A stretch of 8,123 nucleotides of DNA from Deltaproteobacteria bacterium (GCA_031269135.1 JAISZP010000135.1:1-8123); one strand, 5' to 3'; counted from the first letter of the stretch, positions 1 through 5,898 are shown. Program-made: numbers and translations. Notes: generated from the sequence alone by a model not told the origin.

Positions 1-491
1 TCAGATTTCTTAAACCTTTGTCGCTTAATCCGCCGCGACCACCGGTTAAGAATCCCGAGCGAAGTTTGTGGTCTAACGGACTTTTCTCTTATAGCCCTCA
101 CAATTTTCCTCATCCGGTTCTTATGGATGACGACCAGATGAAACGTTGCCTTAGCGTGGGACAGCGACAGGTTTTCCTGCCCCTGGTCGATCATGTGCAA
201 AGCATGCTACGCCAAACCATTGAAGACTTGTTTGGAGATGGTGTCTGGAATTTTTACGTGCCTGATGAATCACAACGAACATCCATAGCAGCCGAGATTT
301 CGTCTTTAGCCTTCTTTGCCGAAACGGCTCTACCTCGCGAGAAGTGGCCAAATTCAAACGAACGTAAGGCTTTGGTCGATCTGGCGTTCGCTTGGCGGAA
401 GGTTCGCCACACTATCGCGCACAATAAGATGCTTGACTTCAGTCAGTTCGAATTAGCTTGCAACCGGTACAATGCCTGTTATTGCATTTGA
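1..491 (+). CDS. C-terminal part of a HEPN-domain-like protein (5' end outside window)
   Basis: The reading frame is open from the window edge (phase starting at base 3) to the TGA at 489-491, so the gene most likely begins upstream. A TTG at 18 is the first possible internal start, but no ribosome binding site precedes it. Numbering from that TTG, residues 50-157 look alpha-helical and contain RHTIAH at 130-135, preceded by a hydrophobic helix (DLAFAW) and followed by NKML. This matches the R-x4-H signature of HEPN domains, where the Arg and His form a metal-independent RNase active site and the motif commonly reads RNxxAH. HEPN domains occur in toxins, defence proteins and as C-terminal modules of larger proteins. 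Here the usual Asn after Arg is His, so the call is tentative and catalysis is not assured. The tail ends in a small cysteine cluster (ACNRYNACYCI). What lies N-terminal cannot be seen, so the full role is unknown. Confidence 0.55.
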   Translation, partial: RFLKPLSLNPPRPPVKNPERSLWSNGLFSYSPHNFPHPVLMDDDQMKRCLSVGQRQVFLPLVDHVQSMLRQTIEDLFGDGVWNFYVPDESQRTSIAAEISSLAFFAETALPREKWPNSNERKALVDLAFAWRKVRHTIAHNKMLDFSQFELACNRYNACYCI

Positions 492-665
492 GCGTTGAAA
501 TAAAACGCCGTTACGGAGCAGTCCGAAGGGAATAGGATGCCGACGGCGAAACTTATTGCCGCAAAGGTTCTTGACCTGGCGGTCGACATGAAAAGCCGCC
601 ACTGGCTCATAATTCCCGAGCATTCTTTTAGAGTTCCCTGGTCTCCGATTCATTATTTGAATTCC

Positions 666-697
666 TGTGGAAAATCAAGATATCTTGATTTTCCACA
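666..697. terminator. Perfect 32-nt palindrome between convergent genes, likely bidirectional terminator
   Basis: The left arm TGTGGAAAATCAAGAT (666-681) is followed directly by its exact reverse complement (682-697). As RNA this gives a stem of about 14 bp closed by a four-base AUAU loop on either strand. It sits 18 bp beyond the htpX stop and about 175 bp beyond the stop of the upstream plus-strand gene, exactly where a shared terminator would be expected. There is no long U tract outside the stem on either side; only the stem itself ends in a short T run. A protein-binding palindrome is therefore the alternative. Confidence 0.55.
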
Positions 698-715
698 AAA
701 ACCTAAATCCATTCC

Positions 716-1558
716 TCAAATAACCATGCCTCTCAGCCGCTTTATTCTCTCTTCTGTGGGGGGATGAGTGGCGAAGAGATTGGTGAACGAGCGAGCGGAG
801 AGAGGGTTTACGATAAATAAATTAGCGGTCTCCGGGGAAGAGTGGGCCAACGTCCCGCGTCCCTGAGCATTCTGAAGCTTTTCCAAAGCTGAAGCCAGAC
901 CTAAAGAGCTGCCGGCTATGTCGGCCCCGCCGTCATCGGCTAGATATTCTCTCTGCCTAGAGATGGCGGCTTGTATGATGGAGGCCGCCAGCGGAGCCAA
1001 TAGGGCCAGTAGAATCGATGATAAAATCCCGCCTGCGTTTCTTCCGCGTCCCCTGGAGAATATGGCCGCATATTGAGCCATGTTGGCCGCGAACATGATG
1101 ATGCTGGCCATCACCGCAGCCACCGAACCGATTAAGATGTCTCTGTGCTTGACGTGAGCCAGCTCATGACTCAGCACCCCGGCCAATTCCTCTCGACTCA
1201 TGATTTGCAATAAGCCTGTGGTTACGGCGACTACGGCATGCGACGGATTTCTCCCGGTGGCGAAGGCGTTCGGAGAGGGATCGTTTACGATGGCCACCTT
1301 TGGAGTGGGAAGCGACGCCCTTGCCGCCAAGTGTTCGACTAGTCTGTACAGTTCCGGAGCGTCATTGGGGCCGACCACCTTGGCTCTGCTCTTGGCCAAC
1401 ACTAAGTCGGCCGAAAACCAATACACGCCGATATTGGCGACGACCGCAATAACGAAAGCGATCGCTAGGCCTCCGGACCCGCCTAAAACCTGACCCAGCA
1501 CCATAATTAATATGGCTAGACCAGACATAAGAAAAACGGTTTTTATGTTATTACCCAT
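716..1558 (-). CDS. htpX: HtpX, membrane zinc metalloprotease (M48B family)
   Basis: HtpX is an inner-membrane endopeptidase that degrades damaged or misassembled membrane proteins alongside FtsH. The 280-residue product has the usual family length and layout. Two N-terminal membrane segments lie at about 5-25 and 30-52. The cytoplasmic catalytic part has SPNAFATGRNP at 95-104. The zinc site HELAH is at 131-135, with Glu132 as catalytic base. Two further hydrophobic segments are at about 141-165 and 176-200. SRQREYLADDGGA follows, whose Glu204 is the third zinc ligand, and the C-terminal FATHPPTEERI at 262-271 is typical of HtpX. The ATG at 1556-1558 is preceded by AAAAGG about 10 nt upstream on the minus strand. 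The gene stands alone: the next minus-strand gene upstream is about 500 bp away. All catalytic residues are present, so it should be active. No heat-shock promoter was recognised. Confidence 0.97.
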   Translation of the reverse strand: MGNNIKTVFLMSGLAILIMVLGQVLGGSGGLAIAFVIAVVANIGVYWFSADLVLAKSRAKVVGPNDAPELYRLVEHLAARASLPTPKVAIVNDPSPNAFATGRNPSHAVVAVTTGLLQIMSREELAGVLSHELAHVKHRDILIGSVAAVMASIIMFAANMAQYAAIFSRGRGRNAGGILSSILLALLAPLAASIIQAAISRQREYLADDGGADIAGSSLGLASALEKLQNAQGRGTLAHSSPETANLFIVNPLSARSFTNLFATHPPTEERIKRLRGMVI

Positions 1559-1592
1559 TTTTCACAAACCTTTTCCATAAACTTTTTTCATA

Positions 1593-1636
1593 AAATATAA
1601 ATAAATATTAAACTTTAAATATAGATAAATATTAAA
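1593..1636. repeat. Pair of 20-bp direct repeats upstream of htpX
   Basis: The 20 bp at 1593-1612 recur at 1617-1636 with one difference (position 8 of the unit, A versus G), giving a period of 24 bp. Both copies end in ATAAATATTAAA. They lie about 35-78 bp upstream of the htpX start codon, where a promoter or operator would be. They could be paired regulator sites or just another small tandem duplication in AT-rich DNA. Confidence 0.5.
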
Positions 1637-1770
1637 ACGAAAAAAGCAACAGGTTATTGCAAACTTTTTCTTCAACTCCTATATTTTACATCAAACCAAA
1701 GCGCTAAATTCAGCTCTAAACACAGCACTAATTACGATATAATCTCTAAAATCATCATATCAATTAAACA

Positions 1771-1831
<61 letters not shown>

Positions 1832-1997
1832 TTTATATATCTCAAGCAAGCAACCTATCAACCAACAAATCAGCCAAACAACAAACAAATCAACCAACTA
1901 ACCAATAAAATAACAAACTAATAAACTACAAACAAATCAACCAACCAACTAACAAATGCATCAACTAACCAACCAACGCATCGACTAACCAATAAAT

Positions 1998-2021
1998 CAT
2001 ACATACATACATACATACATA
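1998..2021. repeat. CATA tetranucleotide microsatellite, 6 copies
   Basis: Six perfect CATA units, about 30 bp downstream of the stop codon of the hydrolase gene at 2053-2718 (minus strand). It is a second, shorter simple-sequence tract in the same intergenic region as the ATAG array. Confidence 0.9.
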
Positions 2022-2052
2022 GACATCAAATCATATATTGAACCAATAAAAC

Positions 2053-2718
2053 CTATTCAGATAAAATACCTAAAACATACTGAAAATTTCTAGATACTCT
2101 ACTGGTTCCCATAATAGCTGGACCGTGGCCCGGCAATAGAAATTCCACCCCTTCAAGGGTAGACATCTTTGATATGCTGTCGGTGATTATGCTTTGACTG
2201 CCGCCGACGAAATCGGTTCTGCCGTAACTAGTGGCGAAAATCAGATCCCCAGTCACCAATAAACCCTCTTCAGGCCAATGGATGCACAAACTGCCCGGAG
2301 TGTGGCCTGGAGTAAGATATAATTCCAAGACTTTATCTCCCAGATCGAGTTTCCCTTCTTCCACTACTCTGCCGATATTGCCGCCGGGAAGATCCAAGCC
2401 CATCCAAGAGTAAAACTGCAGCCCTGGGCCGTCGTAAAATTCCTTTTCCTGAGGACTCATGGCCTGGGTCGCTCCGTAATCCGCTTCGAGAACCTGGCCG
2501 GCCTCCATATGGTCAGGGTGGCAATGAGTATGAAGGACAAGTTTGATGTCCGCCGGGTTGATCCCGTCATCGACGATTTGTCGCCTCAGTTTAGGCCACA
2601 GGTGTTTGTGGCCAGGGTCGATGAGGATCTTTTCCGGACCGTCGATGAGCACAGTGTTGCAGTTATTTTCCATAGAAGAAATAAACGGATAAAAGTAGAT
2701 CGAGTTTTTGACCTGCAT
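2053..2718 (-). CDS. MBL-fold (glyoxalase II-like) metal-dependent hydrolase
   Basis: The 221-residue protein is a complete single-domain metallo-beta-lactamase-fold enzyme without a signal peptide, so probably cytoplasmic. All metal-site motifs are present in order: HCHPDH (the HxHxDH motif) at 65-70, His139 in TPGHTPGS, Asp158 in TGDLIF, and His198 in the C-terminal PGHGP. The segment GRTDFVGGS at 166-174 matches the GRTDFPGGS-type block common in glyoxalase II-like and YcbL-like hydrolases, which cleave thioesters such as S-lactoylglutathione; persulfide dioxygenases share this fold. The exact substrate cannot be read from sequence. The start ATG at 2716-2718 has GAGAGG four bases upstream, a strong if tightly spaced ribosome binding site. 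Upstream on its strand lies the 18-bp repeat array, so its promoter must be squeezed into about 30 bp, lie in the array, or lie beyond it. A link to sulfur chemistry through the nearby dsr genes is only a guess. Confidence 0.93.
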   Translation of the reverse strand: MQVKNSIYFYPFISSMENNCNTVLIDGPEKILIDPGHKHLWPKLRRQIVDDGINPADIKLVLHTHCHPDHMEAGQVLEADYGATQAMSPQEKEFYDGPGLQFYSWMGLDLPGGNIGRVVEEGKLDLGDKVLELYLTPGHTPGSLCIHWPEEGLLVTGDLIFATSYGRTDFVGGSQSIITDSISKMSTLEGVEFLLPGHGPAIMGTSRVSRNFQYVLGILSE

Positions 2719-2728
2719 AAAACCTCTC
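2714..2728 (-). promoter_or_regulatory. Ribosome binding site and start of the MBL-fold hydrolase
   Basis: On the minus strand the sequence reads GAGAGGTTTTATG, a clear Shine-Dalgarno core four bases before the ATG. It fixes the start and argues against a longer N-terminus. Confidence 0.7.
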
Positions 2729-2729
2729 T

Positions 2730-3113
2730 ATGCGATACAAGGAAAAACAATCAAAGCTAAACGTTAATCCAAAGCTAAACCATAATCCAAAACTAAACCT
2801 TAGTCCAAAGCTAAACCTTGATCCAAAACTAAACCTTAGTCCAAAGCTAAACCATAATCCAAAACTAAACTTTGAACCAAAGCTAAACCATAATCCAAAA
2901 CTAAACTTTAGCCAAAAGCTAAACCTTGATCCAAAACTAAACCTTAGTCCAAAACTAAACTTTGATCCAAAGCTAAATCATAATCCAAAGCGAAACCACA
3001 ATCCAAAACTAAACCATAATCCAAAGCTATACTTTGATCCAAGGCTAAACCATAAACCAAAGCTATACTTTGATAGCCCCATCAAAGGAGACATAAAGAC
3101 GGCTAATGCTTGA
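2730..3113 (+). CDS. Doubtful ORF across the 18-bp array (PKLNxx repeat peptide)
   Basis: This frame would give a 127-residue, highly basic and Asn-rich protein: a short MRYKEKQS start, 18 hexapeptides of the type PKLNHN, PKLNLS or PKLNFD, and a unique tail IKGDIKTANA. Because the period is a multiple of three and the unit has no stop in this frame, a long open frame arises automatically. No Shine-Dalgarno sequence precedes the ATG, which overlaps the leader of the oppositely oriented hydrolase gene. It is recorded because a repeat peptide cannot be ruled out, but noncoding repeat DNA is the better reading. Confidence 0.15.
   Translation: MRYKEKQSKLNVNPKLNHNPKLNLSPKLNLDPKLNLSPKLNHNPKLNFEPKLNHNPKLNFSQKLNLDPKLNLSPKLNFDPKLNHNPKRNHNPKLNHNPKLYFDPRLNHKPKLYFDSPIKGDIKTANA
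2751..3074. repeat. Tandem array: eighteen 18-bp units with no indels
   Basis: Consensus CCAAARCTAAACYWTRAT, with units starting at 2751 and then every 18 bp up to 3057, and not one insertion or deletion. Position 6 largely alternates between G and A in units 2-11, and the six-base tail switches between a few types (CATAAT, CTTAGT, CTTGAT, TTTGAT). This suggests growth partly by 36-bp dimers. An open frame (ATG at 2730, TGA ending at 3113) runs through it and would encode 127 residues of PKLNxx repeats. However, it lacks a ribosome binding site, and differences between units fall mostly in first and second codon positions, so protein-coding selection is not evident. The array separates the divergent hydrolase and dsr genes. 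Confidence 0.95.
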
Positions 3114-3602
3114 CCGCCCTAAACCGCTCTAAAAGGACTAAGCGCTAAGGACCTTTGACTGTCCTCTCTTTTTATCGCCCTCTCTTTTGAATGCTCTCTC
3201 TTTTGACTGTTCTATCGATTAATTTTTTTGAAACGACAAGGGCCTGTTAGGCTTTAGCTTAAGGTTTTTCTCTGCCGACGTCAAGACGACTTCAAAAGCG
3301 AAAAACGCCCAAAGTCTTCCAAATTGCAGCCAAAATGGACTTTAAAAGAGCAGCGACGAAAAAATATGTCGAAAATTTCTTGACGGACTATCTTTTTCTT
3401 GATGCGCAAAATATTTCAAATGTCCTGCAAGACTTTCAAATAGGCCATTTGAGACTATTTTCATCGACTAAACCGACCATGAAATTTTGCCCATTAAAAG
3501 AATTATGCGATAATGGCGACCATCTATTTACGAATGATGATTTCGATGGATAATTTCGATGGACAATTTTAGCCGACGATTTCAAGGCGACACAAAAAAA
3601 CA
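3114..3602. other. Intergenic region upstream of the dsr-like genes
   Basis: About 490 bp without a gene I can support. It holds the 16-bp triple repeat (listed separately), then DNA with frequent GACTTT, GACTAT and CGACGA words, and a 13-bp direct duplication (TTCGATGGAYAAT at 3542-3554 and 3555-3567). A 72-residue open frame at 3335-3553 has no recognisable domain and no ribosome binding site. The promoter of the dsr-like pair should be here, but no clear -35/-10 pair could be picked out. Confidence 0.7.
3162..3209. repeat. Three tandem 16-bp units
   Basis: Units at 3162-3177, 3178-3193 and 3194-3209 follow the pattern YCYCTCTTTTGANTG with a few differences. The half unit CCTTTGACTG at 3152-3161 precedes them and the fragment TTCTATCG follows. 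The pyrimidine-rich plus strand and 16-bp spacing recall the larger array at the right end of the window, although the sequence differs. Confidence 0.75.
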
Positions 3603-4508
3603 ATGAATTCAAAACCCGATCAATCGCTTGCAAAACCCGATCAATCGCTTGCAAAACCAGGTCAATCGCTTTCAAAACCCGACCAATCGCCGCCCTCCGC
3701 CGAAGAACCTTTGCTGAGGCATATGAAAGACGTCGCCGCTTCCGACATCAACCCCTGGGTCAACGGTTACGGGGGAGAGGTTTTCTCTAAATCCACCGCC
3801 GAACACCCTCAGGTCGATCGCCATGTATCGATTGAACTGTCTCTGTCAAGCGATGGTTGGCTGACGGCCGACAGCCTCTACTTGGCTGCGGAAATCGCTG
3901 AAAGCAGGCAGTCTAGTCTCGTGGAACTCTCCGGCCCGGAAAGAAGTCTGCGTCTTTTGACTCTTTGCCCTGAAGGAAAAGACGTCCCCTGGACCGCCCT
4001 CCGAAAGAGCGGTCTGATCCCTAAAGCCTCGCCCGCCAAAACGCGGTGTTGCCCATTTTGGGGGCCATGCCTGGGACGAAAGAGCTACCTTTATGAGGCT
4101 TTGGACGAGCTCCTTTTAGAGTTCGAGCCGGTCATAAAAGACGACTTTCTGCTGGAACTGGCCGGTTGCCCTCAAGACTGCCGTCAGGCGACCGCAAGGG
4201 CCGATTTGGCTTTAATCTTCGATGTGACCAATTTAAGCTTCGAGATCTGGTTAGGCGGTCGCCATCGACCTTTCAGAGAAAGCGTTCTTCCTTACCGATG
4301 GCTGAAGGAAGATTTAGGGGATATGCGAAGGCTGCTGGACGTGGTCTTTAAAGTCTACGACTTATGGAAAAATGCGGCCGCCCCAGCCGAAACGCTCCCG
4401 GAAGCCGTCAAACGCATCGGCTTGGAGAGGTTTGAAAACCTCATGGCCACAGGCTACAAAGTCGGAAGACGACGCAGTCGTCCCGGCACTTCGCTCAAAA
4501 CGGACTAG
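3603..4508 (+). CDS. dsrA: Divergent DsrA-like sulfite reductase alpha subunit lacking the ferredoxin domain
   Basis: The 301-residue product aligns with DsrA, which with DsrB forms the cytoplasmic enzyme reducing sulfite in sulfate respiration. PWVNGYGGEVF (51-61) matches the GYGGGV block. TADSLYLAAEIAESRQSSL (88-106) matches the SADYLRQLCDIWDLRGSGL region and keeps its Arg (102). Four cysteines form the siroheme-[4Fe-4S] motif CX5C (150, 156) and CX3C (189, 193); AGCPQDCRQATARADLALI mirrors DsrA AGCPNDCVASKARSDFAII. The C-terminal LWKN...AVKRIGLERFENLMATG (254-284) matches the DsrA end. Between these two blocks the whole ferredoxin domain, about 70-80 residues, is missing, and the N-terminus is short. 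The HGSTG block reads SGPER, and the lysines before CX3C are replaced (DFLLEL). DsrA is usually about 420-440 residues. An alternative start is ATG 3723, just after the N-terminal repeats; neither start has a strong ribosome binding site. The dsrB-like gene begins 9 bp downstream. Confidence 0.85.
   Translation: MNSKPDQSLAKPDQSLAKPGQSLSKPDQSPPSAEEPLLRHMKDVAASDINPWVNGYGGEVFSKSTAEHPQVDRHVSIELSLSSDGWLTADSLYLAAEIAESRQSSLVELSGPERSLRLLTLCPEGKDVPWTALRKSGLIPKASPAKTRCCPFWGPCLGRKSYLYEALDELLLEFEPVIKDDFLLELAGCPQDCRQATARADLALIFDVTNLSFEIWLGGRHRPFRESVLPYRWLKEDLGDMRRLLDVVFKVYDLWKNAAAPAETLPEAVKRIGLERFENLMATGYKVGRRRSRPGTSLKTD
3611..3694 (+). repeat. Four 21-bp tandem repeats encoding KPDQSLA heptapeptides
   Basis: Units at 3611-3631, 3632-3652 (identical to the first), 3653-3673 and 3674-3694 (three to four changes each). 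In the dsrA-like frame they encode KPDQSLA, KPDQSLA, KPGQSLS and KPDQSPP, residues 4-31. The DsrA-homologous part begins only after residue 50. The array is thus either a low-complexity N-terminal extension or, if translation starts at 3723, part of the leader. Confidence 0.95.
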
Positions 4509-4517
4509 CGGCGCAAT

Positions 4518-5759
4518 ATGCCTGAATACGACGCCAATCTCGATCTTGAACTGGATTTCAGCGAACTGGAACTTCAAAAAGCGCAGCAGCCGCTCTTGCC
4601 GGGTTCCGACGACAGCCCCGAAGCGACCCACGCCTTGACGGAAGCCCCCCTCCCCGTCGGCGCCGCCTTGGCGCCCAGATCCATCTTAGAACCGATTCTG
4701 GACGCCACTATCCTGTCTTCCGAGCAAGAGCACAAAATCAGGCCCCCCTCTTTTTTTATGCGCCTTGGCTTGGAAACCCAGTCCGAAGGGCAGTCGAAGA
4801 TAGAAAAGCTCTCGGAGCTGGCCTGGAGTCTTTCCATCGGTCAAAACTGGCCGGTCTTCGTCAAGAGGCTGAGGATCCCTCAACCGACGCCCACCTCGAT
4901 GCTTAAAAAAATCGCTCTCGCCGCCCGGCGTTTGGCCGACAATCACCTCTGCCTCAGCCCCACCGGAGATCTCGACGTATTTTTCAATGATAGGGCTTCT
5001 CTGGAGAGCTTCAACGAGCTCGTCTCCGATATGGACTATAACTGCACCGCCGTCGTAAGACTAATGGCCTGCAGGGGCCTTTTGAACTGTCCTATGGCTG
5101 CGACTGACGCCTTAACCACAGCCGAAAGACTCAGAGAGCTGTTTTCCAATCACAGGTGGGCTAAAGCTGCCGTTAAACGCCGACCGGCGCTGACTTTTTC
5201 GGTGGCCGGCTGCCAGGCCGGCTGCGGTCTTAACTGCGGAACGCTTGAATACACCGATTTGCGTTTGATCGGTCATCGCCGTTTTCCGCCCATAATCAAC
5301 CAGAATTTAGCCAAACTCTCGCCCAGAATCTCTCTGTTGGTAAGTTCTTGCCCTGGTCAGGCCATATTCAGAAGTCACCTCGACGACGTAACAATCGAGA
5401 TTAACCCGGCCCGCTGCCGCCGGTGCGGATGGTGCCTTCATCAAGACCCCTGTTTTTCTTGGCCGCAACCTCAAGGCGGCTACTTTTCGCTTGAGCTTTC
5501 AGGTCGTCGCCGCGCCGAGCCGTACAATTTCGTCGCCCCTACGACAATTTGGTCTGAAATTCCTCAAGATTGGGTGGAGGTCGGATTAAAACTCATCGAG
5601 CTCATCGAATTATGGAGAAGCGAGGCCAATGCCGAGGAGATTTTGCACGATTTCGCCTTTCGCAAGGGTTTGGCGGGTTTAGGGTTTACGGACGCTCCTT
5701 CCGTCATCGACGGCGGCTACAGCCCTGCTGAACAATTCAGCGATCCCATAAAAAGCTGA
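4518..5759 (+). CDS. dsrB: Divergent DsrB-like sulfite reductase beta subunit with ferredoxin domain
   Basis: The 413-residue product aligns with DsrB from about residue 112 to 390. The siroheme-[4Fe-4S] cysteines are C185 and C191 (CX5C), then C232 and C236 (CX3C). LLNCPMAATDA matches the WxHCHTPATDA block, and CGLNCGTLEYTDLRLIGHRRFPP matches the CGAVHCSDIAILGYHRKPP block. SSCPGQAI (277-283) and a ferredoxin cluster C300, C303, C306, C312 follow; the last spacing is x5 rather than the usual x3 followed by Pro. The C-terminal EIPQDW...FAFRKGLAGLGF corresponds to the normal DsrB end. Ordinary DsrB has adjacent cysteines (ACCxxxC); here the first is Gly and an extra upstream Cys restores a canonical four-cysteine set. 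The siroheme-contact block TTRNNVEF reads SPTGDLDVFF, so its Arg is gone. Residues 1-110, including an acidic start (DANLDLELDFSELELQ), have no DsrB counterpart; typical DsrB is about 380 residues. No dsrD follows. Confidence 0.88.
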   Translation: MPEYDANLDLELDFSELELQKAQQPLLPGSDDSPEATHALTEAPLPVGAALAPRSILEPILDATILSSEQEHKIRPPSFFMRLGLETQSEGQSKIEKLSELAWSLSIGQNWPVFVKRLRIPQPTPTSMLKKIALAARRLADNHLCLSPTGDLDVFFNDRASLESFNELVSDMDYNCTAVVRLMACRGLLNCPMAATDALTTAERLRELFSNHRWAKAAVKRRPALTFSVAGCQAGCGLNCGTLEYTDLRLIGHRRFPPIINQNLAKLSPRISLLVSSCPGQAIFRSHLDDVTIEINPARCRRCGWCLHQDPCFSWPQPQGGYFSLELSGRRRAEPYNFVAPTTIWSEIPQDWVEVGLKLIELIELWRSEANAEEILHDFAFRKGLAGLGFTDAPSVIDGGYSPAEQFSDPIKS

Positions 5760-5793
5760 GATCTTGACGAAAAAATCATCTTTAGGAGCGTAG

Positions 5794-5864
5794 GCCGATC
5801 CGAAAGGGCGCAGGGAGGACTCCTGCGGCAAATCCCGCTATGCGCCGGAGCGATTCAGATCGGC
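5794..5864 (+). ncRNA. Nested inverted-repeat structure after dsrB, possible structured RNA
   Basis: An outer 7-bp helix pairs GCCGATC (5794-5800) with GATCGGC (5858-5864). Inside it, either GGCGCA (5807-5812) pairs with TGCGCC (5841-5846), extended by GGGA (5813-5816) with TCCC (5833-5836), or CGCAGG (5809-5814) pairs with CCTGCG (5822-5827) around a 7-nt loop. The two inner folds exclude each other. It lies between the dsrB stop and a strong terminator, so it would form the 3' UTR of the dsr transcript or a processed small RNA. It matches no riboswitch or RNA family I know; a repetitive extragenic palindrome is an alternative. Confidence 0.4.
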
Positions 5865-5866
5865 AA

Positions 5867-5896
5867 GATAGTTTCTTTTGTAAACTATCCTTTTTT
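5867..5896 (+). terminator. Rho-independent terminator of the dsr-like operon
   Basis: A perfect 8-bp stem GATAGTTT (5867-5874) / AAACTATC (5882-5889) with loop CTTTTGT is followed by C and six T. It lies 107 bp after the dsrB stop, directly behind the nested inverted-repeat structure. The stem is AT-rich but the spacing and T tract are right for intrinsic termination of rightward transcription. Confidence 0.75.
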
Positions 5897-5898
5897 CA

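Noticed and set aside
537..767. 76-residue plus-strand open frame
   Set aside because: It runs across the palindrome and into the 3' end of htpX, has no ribosome binding site, and shows no domain.
2751..3074. CRISPR array
   Set aside because: The 18-bp units follow each other directly with no spacers, and there are no cas genes nearby.
3241..3275. Possible terminator hairpin (GCCTGTTAGGC followed by T run)
   Set aside because: The stem is only 4 bp and the T run lies well beyond it, so it is too weak to call.
3335..3553. 72-residue plus-strand open frame upstream of the dsr-like genes
   Set aside because: It has no ribosome binding site, no recognisable domain and no low-complexity break from the surrounding repeat-rich DNA; kept only as a mention under the intergenic region.
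3436..3675. 79-residue minus-strand open frame with AIDRVLQ repeats
   Set aside because: The repeats are the opposite-strand reading of the 21-bp units at the start of the dsrA-like gene, whose plus-strand frame has clear homology further on.
3603..5759. Assimilatory sulfite reductase, nitrite reductase or AsrC type enzymes
   Set aside because: Two adjacent subunits with DsrA-specific (GYGG, AGCPxDCxxxxARxD) and DsrB-specific (ATDA, CGxxxCxxxxxxDxxxIGxHRxPP) blocks fit DsrAB better than single-chain enzymes.
5794..5864. tRNA-like outline: 7-bp outer stem and a 5-bp stem with 7-nt loop inside
   Set aside because: There is no room for a D arm, no T-loop sequence, and the base before the would-be anticodon is A instead of the invariant U.
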